A DNA stretch of 64,000 nt from Methylobacterium brachythecii (lineage in GTDB: Bacteria > Pseudomonadota > Alphaproteobacteria > Rhizobiales > Beijerinckiaceae), in contig NZ_JACIDN010000010.1 of assembly GCF_014196345.1 (NCBI RefSeq), positions 1-64,000 of the forward strand. Reading direction: 5' to 3'. Positions 60,288 through 64,000 of the stretch are shown here, in pieces (the first letter of the stretch is position 1; the number at the start of each line of letters is the position of its first letter). The translations under genes were made by a program, and so were the position numbers. Below the pieces are notes generated by a model. That model made no database searches. It saw nothing but the letters and a program-made list of their open reading frames with translations, and had not been told where the DNA came from.

Positions 60288-61739
60288 GTGGTGCACTTGA
60301 CCTCGCTCGCGAGACCCATTCCGCATCGCCCTTCGGCCGCGATGCAGCACGTTGCCGGGCTCCTCGACAGTGAGGCCACCGGGCTGCTGATTGCGGCCAC
60401 GACGGATCTGTCGCTCGTCGTTGACGAGTTGGGCGTCATCCGCGACGCAGCCTTCAACGGCGAGGAGTTCGGAGGCGAGGGCGTCGACTCCTGGCTCGGA
60501 CGTCCGTGGATCGATACCGTGACGGTCGAGAGCCGCCCGAAGATCGAGGCCCTCCTGCGTGACGCGGCGCCTGGCTCGATCACGCGCTGGCGGCAGGTCA
60601 ATCATCCGTCTCCGAGCGGGATCGATCTCCCGGTCCGTTACTCGACAATGCGCCCGAAGCCCGGCGGCCCGGTCATCGTCCTGGGACGCGACCTTCGCTC
60701 CGTCTCGGCCCTGCAGCTTCGTCTGGCAGAAACCCAGCAGGCCCTGGAGCGCGATTACGCCCGGCTTCGTTCTGCCGAGACCCGCTACAAACTTCTGTTT
60801 CAGATTTCCGGGGAGCCCGTGCTCGTGGTCGATGCGGGCACGCGGCGCGTGACCGAGGTCAATCCCGCGGCGGCCCGGCGACTCGGCCGCGCAGCCAAGC
60901 GGGTGCTCGGGCAGGACGTCGTGGATCTGTTCGATCCGGAGAGTGCGCGCGATCTGCAAGTGGTGTTCGCAGGCTTGCGTGTGACGGGGCAGGCTGCCGA
61001 CTTCACCGGACGGCTCGCCGGCGGCCGCGGCGAGACTCGTATTTCCGCCTCGCTGTTCCGCGGCGAGGCCACGACAAGCGTGCTGCTGCGCCTCTCGCCC
61101 GACGCGCCTCCGGCCGAGACGAGGAACGACCCGGCCCATGCGCTCGGCGTGATCGCCAAGCTGCCCGAGGGGTTCGTCGTCACCGACACCTCGCGACGCA
61201 TCCTCACGGCCAACGCCGCCTTCCTCGATCTCGTACAGCTCGCCACGGAGGAGCAGGTGCGTGGCGAGCCTCTGGATCGCTGGCTCGGGCGCGAGGGCAC
61301 CGAGGCTCAGGCTCTGTTCACGACGCTGCAGGATCACGGCTCGGTCCGGCATTTCTCCACGGCGCTTCGCGGAGAGTACGGCTCGAGGGAGGAGGTCGAG
61401 GTGGCCGCCGTGTCGGTCGCCAACGGCGAGCAGCCCTGCTTCGGGCTCACCATCCGCTCGATGCCGCGCCGTCCCGGTGTCGCCTCGTCGGCCGGAACGG
61501 GCTTGCCGCGTTCCGTCGAACAGATGACCGAGCTGGTGGGTCGCGTCTCGATGAAGACCCTGGTTCGCGAGACGACCGACCTCATTGAGAAACTATGCAT
61601 CGAGGCGGCCTTGCGGATCACGCGCGACAACCGCGCCTCGGCGGCCGAGATGCTCGGACTCAGCCGGCAGGGCCTGTATGCGAAGATGCGGCGCTACGGA
61701 ATCGGCGACCTCGACTCCAGCGACGTCGAGCTCAACTGA
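60288..61739 (+). CDS. ppsR: Transcriptional regulator PpsR/CrtJ
   Basis: Redox/light-responsive repressor of bch, crt and puc genes, 483 residues from a GTG (another GTG follows at once; an ATG at 60342 is also possible). PAS domains are visible (VDELGVIRDAAFNGE; LVVDAGTRRVTEVNPAAARR; VVTDTSRRILTANAAFLDLV), then a coiled linker and a Fis-type helix-turn-helix (CIEAALRITRDNRASAAEML, then LSRQGLYAKMRRYG). Only two cysteines occur, Cys384 and Cys437; Cys437 at the head of the HTH is the redox cysteine known from CrtJ. Confidence 0.93.
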   Translation: MVHLTSLARPIPHRPSAAMQHVAGLLDSEATGLLIAATTDLSLVVDELGVIRDAAFNGEEFGGEGVDSWLGRPWIDTVTVESRPKIEALLRDAAPGSITRWRQVNHPSPSGIDLPVRYSTMRPKPGGPVIVLGRDLRSVSALQLRLAETQQALERDYARLRSAETRYKLLFQISGEPVLVVDAGTRRVTEVNPAAARRLGRAAKRVLGQDVVDLFDPESARDLQVVFAGLRVTGQAADFTGRLAGGRGETRISASLFRGEATTSVLLRLSPDAPPAETRNDPAHALGVIAKLPEGFVVTDTSRRILTANAAFLDLVQLATEEQVRGEPLDRWLGREGTEAQALFTTLQDHGSVRHFSTALRGEYGSREEVEVAAVSVANGEQPCFGLTIRSMPRRPGVASSAGTGLPRSVEQMTELVGRVSMKTLVRETTDLIEKLCIEAALRITRDNRASAAEMLGLSRQGLYAKMRRYGIGDLDSSDVELN

Positions 61740-61935
61740 GCCGCGATTCCTGTATTATAATGCATTAAGCCGCACAAATTGTGGTTTGTGCCCAGCGGTT
61801 GTGACGCCCGAATGCACGGAATTGTGTAAACACAACTTGACACCCCATCCGTTCGAAATCTAGCTTTAACACCTGTCGAAGCCGGCTCGCGCGGAGAATC
61901 TCGCGCCCGAGTGTCAAGCCTGGAGAGCGCCCACG
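61740..61935. other. ppsR-to-PucC-like intergenic region (bchG absent)
   Basis: About 195 bp, AT-rich in the middle, holding one exact PpsR box and presumably a promoter. In Rhodobacter-type clusters bchG stands here, between ppsR and the PucC-like gene; no trace of it is seen. Confidence 0.7.
61825..61842. promoter_or_regulatory. PpsR/CrtJ box before the PucC-like gene (exact)
   Basis: TGTAAACACAACTTGACA fits TGT-N12-ACA exactly, with the extended form GTGTAAA…TTGACAC. It lies 94 bp upstream of the ATG at 61936 and should control the PucC-like gene and bchP. Confidence 0.8.
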
Positions 61936-63288
61936 ATGCCGCCGCTCTCGTTCACCTGGTGGCAGATCTGCCGTCTCGGCCTCGTCCAGACGGCGCTCGG
62001 CGCGGTCGTGGTAATCATGACCTCGACGATCAACCGGGTGATGGTCGTCGAGCTGGCGCTGCCGGCCATGGTGCCCGGCGGTCTGGTCGCCCTTCACTAT
62101 GCCGTCCAGATCCTGCGGCCGCGCTGGGGGTACGGCTCCGACAGGGGCCGCCGTCGCACGCCTTGGATCGTCGGTGGCATGGCTCTGCTGGCGATTGGCG
62201 GCTTCGGGGCCGCGGCCGCGACGGCCTTGTGCGAGGCGAGTGTCGCTGCCGGGCTGACGCTCGCGGTGCTCTCCTTCCTCGCGGTCGGCATCGGTGTGGG
62301 AGCGGCCGGGACCTCGCTGCTCGTGCTGCTGGCGACCGGAGTGGACGACCGGAGGCGCGGAGCTGCCGCGACCGTGGTCTGGGTGATGATGATCGTCGGC
62401 TTCGCGGTCACCGCGCCGCTCGCTGGCCATTTCCTCGATCCGTTCTCGGGAACGCGGCTGATGGCGGTGTCTGGCGCGGTCTCGGCCATTGCGTTCGTCA
62501 TCGCCATACTCGCCGTGACCGGCGTCGAGCCGGCGCGACTTACAGCGACAACGGGGGCGCCGGCCGCGGACAGGAAATTCTTCGAGGTGCTAGCACGGGT
62601 CTGGGCGGAGCCGATCTCGCGGCACTTCACGATCTTCATCTTCGTCTCGATGCTCGCCTATAGCGCTCAGGAACTGATCCTCGAGCCCTATGCCGGCCTG
62701 ATCTTCGAGATGACGCCGGGCGCCACGACGAAGCTCTCTGGTCTCCAGCATGGCGGCGTGCTCACCGGAATGCTGCTCGTGGCGGGTATCACCATGGGCG
62801 TCGGCGGCCCGGTCTTCGGCTCGCTCAAACTCTGGACGGCATTCGGGTGCCTCGGCTCGGCCGTATCCCTGGCGATGATCGCGGCCGGCGGCTCCGTCGG
62901 CGCCGCGTTCCCGCTCCGCGAGGCCGTGTTCGCCCTCGGGCTCTGCAACGGCATCTACGCCGTGGCCGCCATCGGCTCGATGATGGGACTGGCCGGCCGG
63001 GGCGGCGAGGCCGAGCGGGGGACGCGCATGGGCGTGTGGGGGGCAGCGCAGGGCATCGCGTTCGGCGCTGGCGGCTTTCTCGGCACGATGGCGTTGGATC
63101 TGGCCCGGCTCTTCACGTCCGACCCCACCACCGCCTACGCCTCGGTCTTCGCGGGCGAGGCGGTGCTCTTCGTCGGCGCGGCGATCATCGCCCTGCGGAT
63201 CGAGCATGCGCCGTCGCGGGAGCGGCGCGGCAACCCCCTCACGCAGGCTGCGGCCTTCCAGTTCGAATCCGGTTTGGAAACGAGGTAG
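61936..63288 (+). CDS. PucC/BCD-family membrane protein (orf428-like)
   Basis: MFS-like membrane protein of 450 residues with ~12 helices, second PucC-family member of the cluster. It starts MPPLSFTWWQICRLGLVQTA and has the family motif TINRVMVVELALPAMVPGGL and ELILEPYAGLIFEMTPGATT. The member next to bchP is the orf427/orf428 type, thought to handle bacteriochlorophyll delivery; experimental data are sparse. 5 bp before bchP. Confidence 0.9.
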   Translation: MPPLSFTWWQICRLGLVQTALGAVVVIMTSTINRVMVVELALPAMVPGGLVALHYAVQILRPRWGYGSDRGRRRTPWIVGGMALLAIGGFGAAAATALCEASVAAGLTLAVLSFLAVGIGVGAAGTSLLVLLATGVDDRRRGAAATVVWVMMIVGFAVTAPLAGHFLDPFSGTRLMAVSGAVSAIAFVIAILAVTGVEPARLTATTGAPAADRKFFEVLARVWAEPISRHFTIFIFVSMLAYSAQELILEPYAGLIFEMTPGATTKLSGLQHGGVLTGMLLVAGITMGVGGPVFGSLKLWTAFGCLGSAVSLAMIAAGGSVGAAFPLREAVFALGLCNGIYAVAAIGSMMGLAGRGGEAERGTRMGVWGAAQGIAFGAGGFLGTMALDLARLFTSDPTTAYASVFAGEAVLFVGAAIIALRIEHAPSRERRGNPLTQAAAFQFESGLETR

Positions 63289-63293
63289 CGCGG

Positions 63294-64000
63294 ATGTCCC
63301 AGCCCCCTGCCGAAACCGCCGAGACCGAGATGTTCGACGTCGTCGTAGTCGGCGGCGGCCCGGCTGGCGCGACGGCGGCAACCGAGCTGGCGCGCGCTGG
63401 GCGTCGTGTGCTGCTTCTCGACAAGGCCGGCCGCATCAAGCCCTGCGGCGGCGCGATCCCCCCACGCCTGATCCGCGACTTCGCCATCCCCGACGAGTTG
63501 CTGGTGGCCAAGATCCGCTCGGCACGGATGATCGCGCCGAGCGACACGCGCGTCGACATGCCCGTCGGCGACGGATTCGTCGGCATGGTCGACCGGGAGC
63601 ATTTCGATCCCTGGCTTCGCAACCGGGCTGCCCTGGCGGGTGCCGAGCATCGCGAGGGCGTGTTCGAACGTATCGTCCGCGAGGGGGACGGCCTTGCCTC
63701 GGTGCATTACTCGGCCGGCAAGGGCGCCGAGCGGCGGCAGGCCATCGTCCGCACCCGCCTCGTCATCGGTGCCGACGGCGCTTGCTCGCCGGTCGGGCGC
63801 GCCGAGATTCCGGGTCATGCGGCGATGCGCCAGGTCTTCGCCTATCACGAGATCGTCCGCCGCCCGCCCGAGGGTGGAGACTACGAGGCGTCTCGCTGCG
63901 ACGTCTATTACCAGGGTGCGCTCTCGCCGGACTTCTATGCCTGGGTCTTCCCTCACGGTGAGGCGATCAGCATCGGCACCGGCAGCGCCCGGAAGGGCTT
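63294..64000 (+). CDS. bchP: Geranylgeranyl reductase BchP, N-terminal part (cut by window edge)
   Basis: FAD-dependent enzyme that reduces the geranylgeranyl tail of bacteriochlorophyll to phytyl. The ATG at 63294 is followed by FDVVVVGGGPAGATAATELA, LLDKAGRIKPCGGAIPPRLI and VIGADGACSPVGRAEI, all typical of the family. About 235 of ~395 residues are in the window. Co-transcribed with the PucC-like gene. Confidence 0.96.
   Translation, partial: MSQPPAETAETEMFDVVVVGGGPAGATAATELARAGRRVLLLDKAGRIKPCGGAIPPRLIRDFAIPDELLVAKIRSARMIAPSDTRVDMPVGDGFVGMVDREHFDPWLRNRAALAGAEHREGVFERIVREGDGLASVHYSAGKGAERRQAIVRTRLVIGADGACSPVGRAEIPGHAAMRQVFAYHEIVRRPPEGGDYEASRCDVYYQGALSPDFYAWVFPHGEAISIGTGSARKG

Overview
The window is high-GC alphaproteobacterial DNA, most like Methylobacterium/Methylorubrum. 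This rests on gene order and protein character, not on a database match: a bacteriochlorophyll a photosynthesis gene cluster (PGC), a MOFRL-type glycerate kinase of the kind used in the serine cycle, an Omp31-like outer membrane protein and the pyk–DUF1036–glycerate kinase–DUF1244 neighbourhood typical of Rhizobiales.

Layout. (1) 1-13.8 kb, minus strand: the transcription/translation block rplJ-rplL-rpoB-rpoC-rpsL-rpsG-fusA-tuf (tuf is cut by the left edge), with strong hairpins in the rplL/rpoB and rpoB/rpoC gaps, a terminator after rpoC, and a long structured leader with a promoter candidate in front of rplJ. (2) 14.3-22.4 kb: housekeeping and accessory genes. These are a lower-GC family 61 glycosyltransferase, a DUF1244 protein, an N-formylglutamate amidohydrolase, glycerate 2-kinase, a DUF1036 protein, an outer-membrane beta-barrel, pyruvate kinase, a TPR protein and the zinc-free form of ribosomal protein L36. 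(3) 22.7-64 kb: an almost unbroken PGC of at least 41 kb that runs off the right edge inside bchP.

The PGC holds the superoperon crtEF-bchCXYZ-pufQBALMC (minus strand), divergent crtDC (plus), crtIB (minus), bchIDO with hemA, the assembly and reaction-centre block acsF-puhE with puhABC and lhaA, and bchFNBHLM (all minus). Divergent from bchF are the regulators ppaA/aerR and ppsR/crtJ, followed by a second PucC-family transporter-like gene and bchP (plus). Together they make Mg-porphyrins (bchIDH, bchM), close ring E with oxygen (acsF; no bchE here), reduce rings D and B (bchLNB, bchXYZ), finish the macrocycle (bchF, bchC) and tail (bchP), make spirilloxanthin-type carotenoids (crtEBIDCF; no crtA), and build an RC-LH1 complex with a tetraheme cytochrome. 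This is the gene set of an aerobic anoxygenic phototroph. bchG is not seen, including at its usual place between ppsR and the PucC-like gene.

Regulation is readable: TGT-N12-ACA palindromes of the PpsR/CrtJ type, three exact and three one base off, lie in front of crtE/crtD, crtI, bchC, bchF/ppaA (two in tandem) and the PucC-like gene. The most unusual structural feature is the load of palindromic repeats in the PGC, several of which have entered coding sequence: in bchD (start and middle), bchB (linker) and the 5' end of bchI. crtC is also odd, because its only canonical in-frame start lies about 105 codons upstream of its conserved core, inside crtD. No RNA genes, complete insertion sequences or CRISPR arrays were seen.
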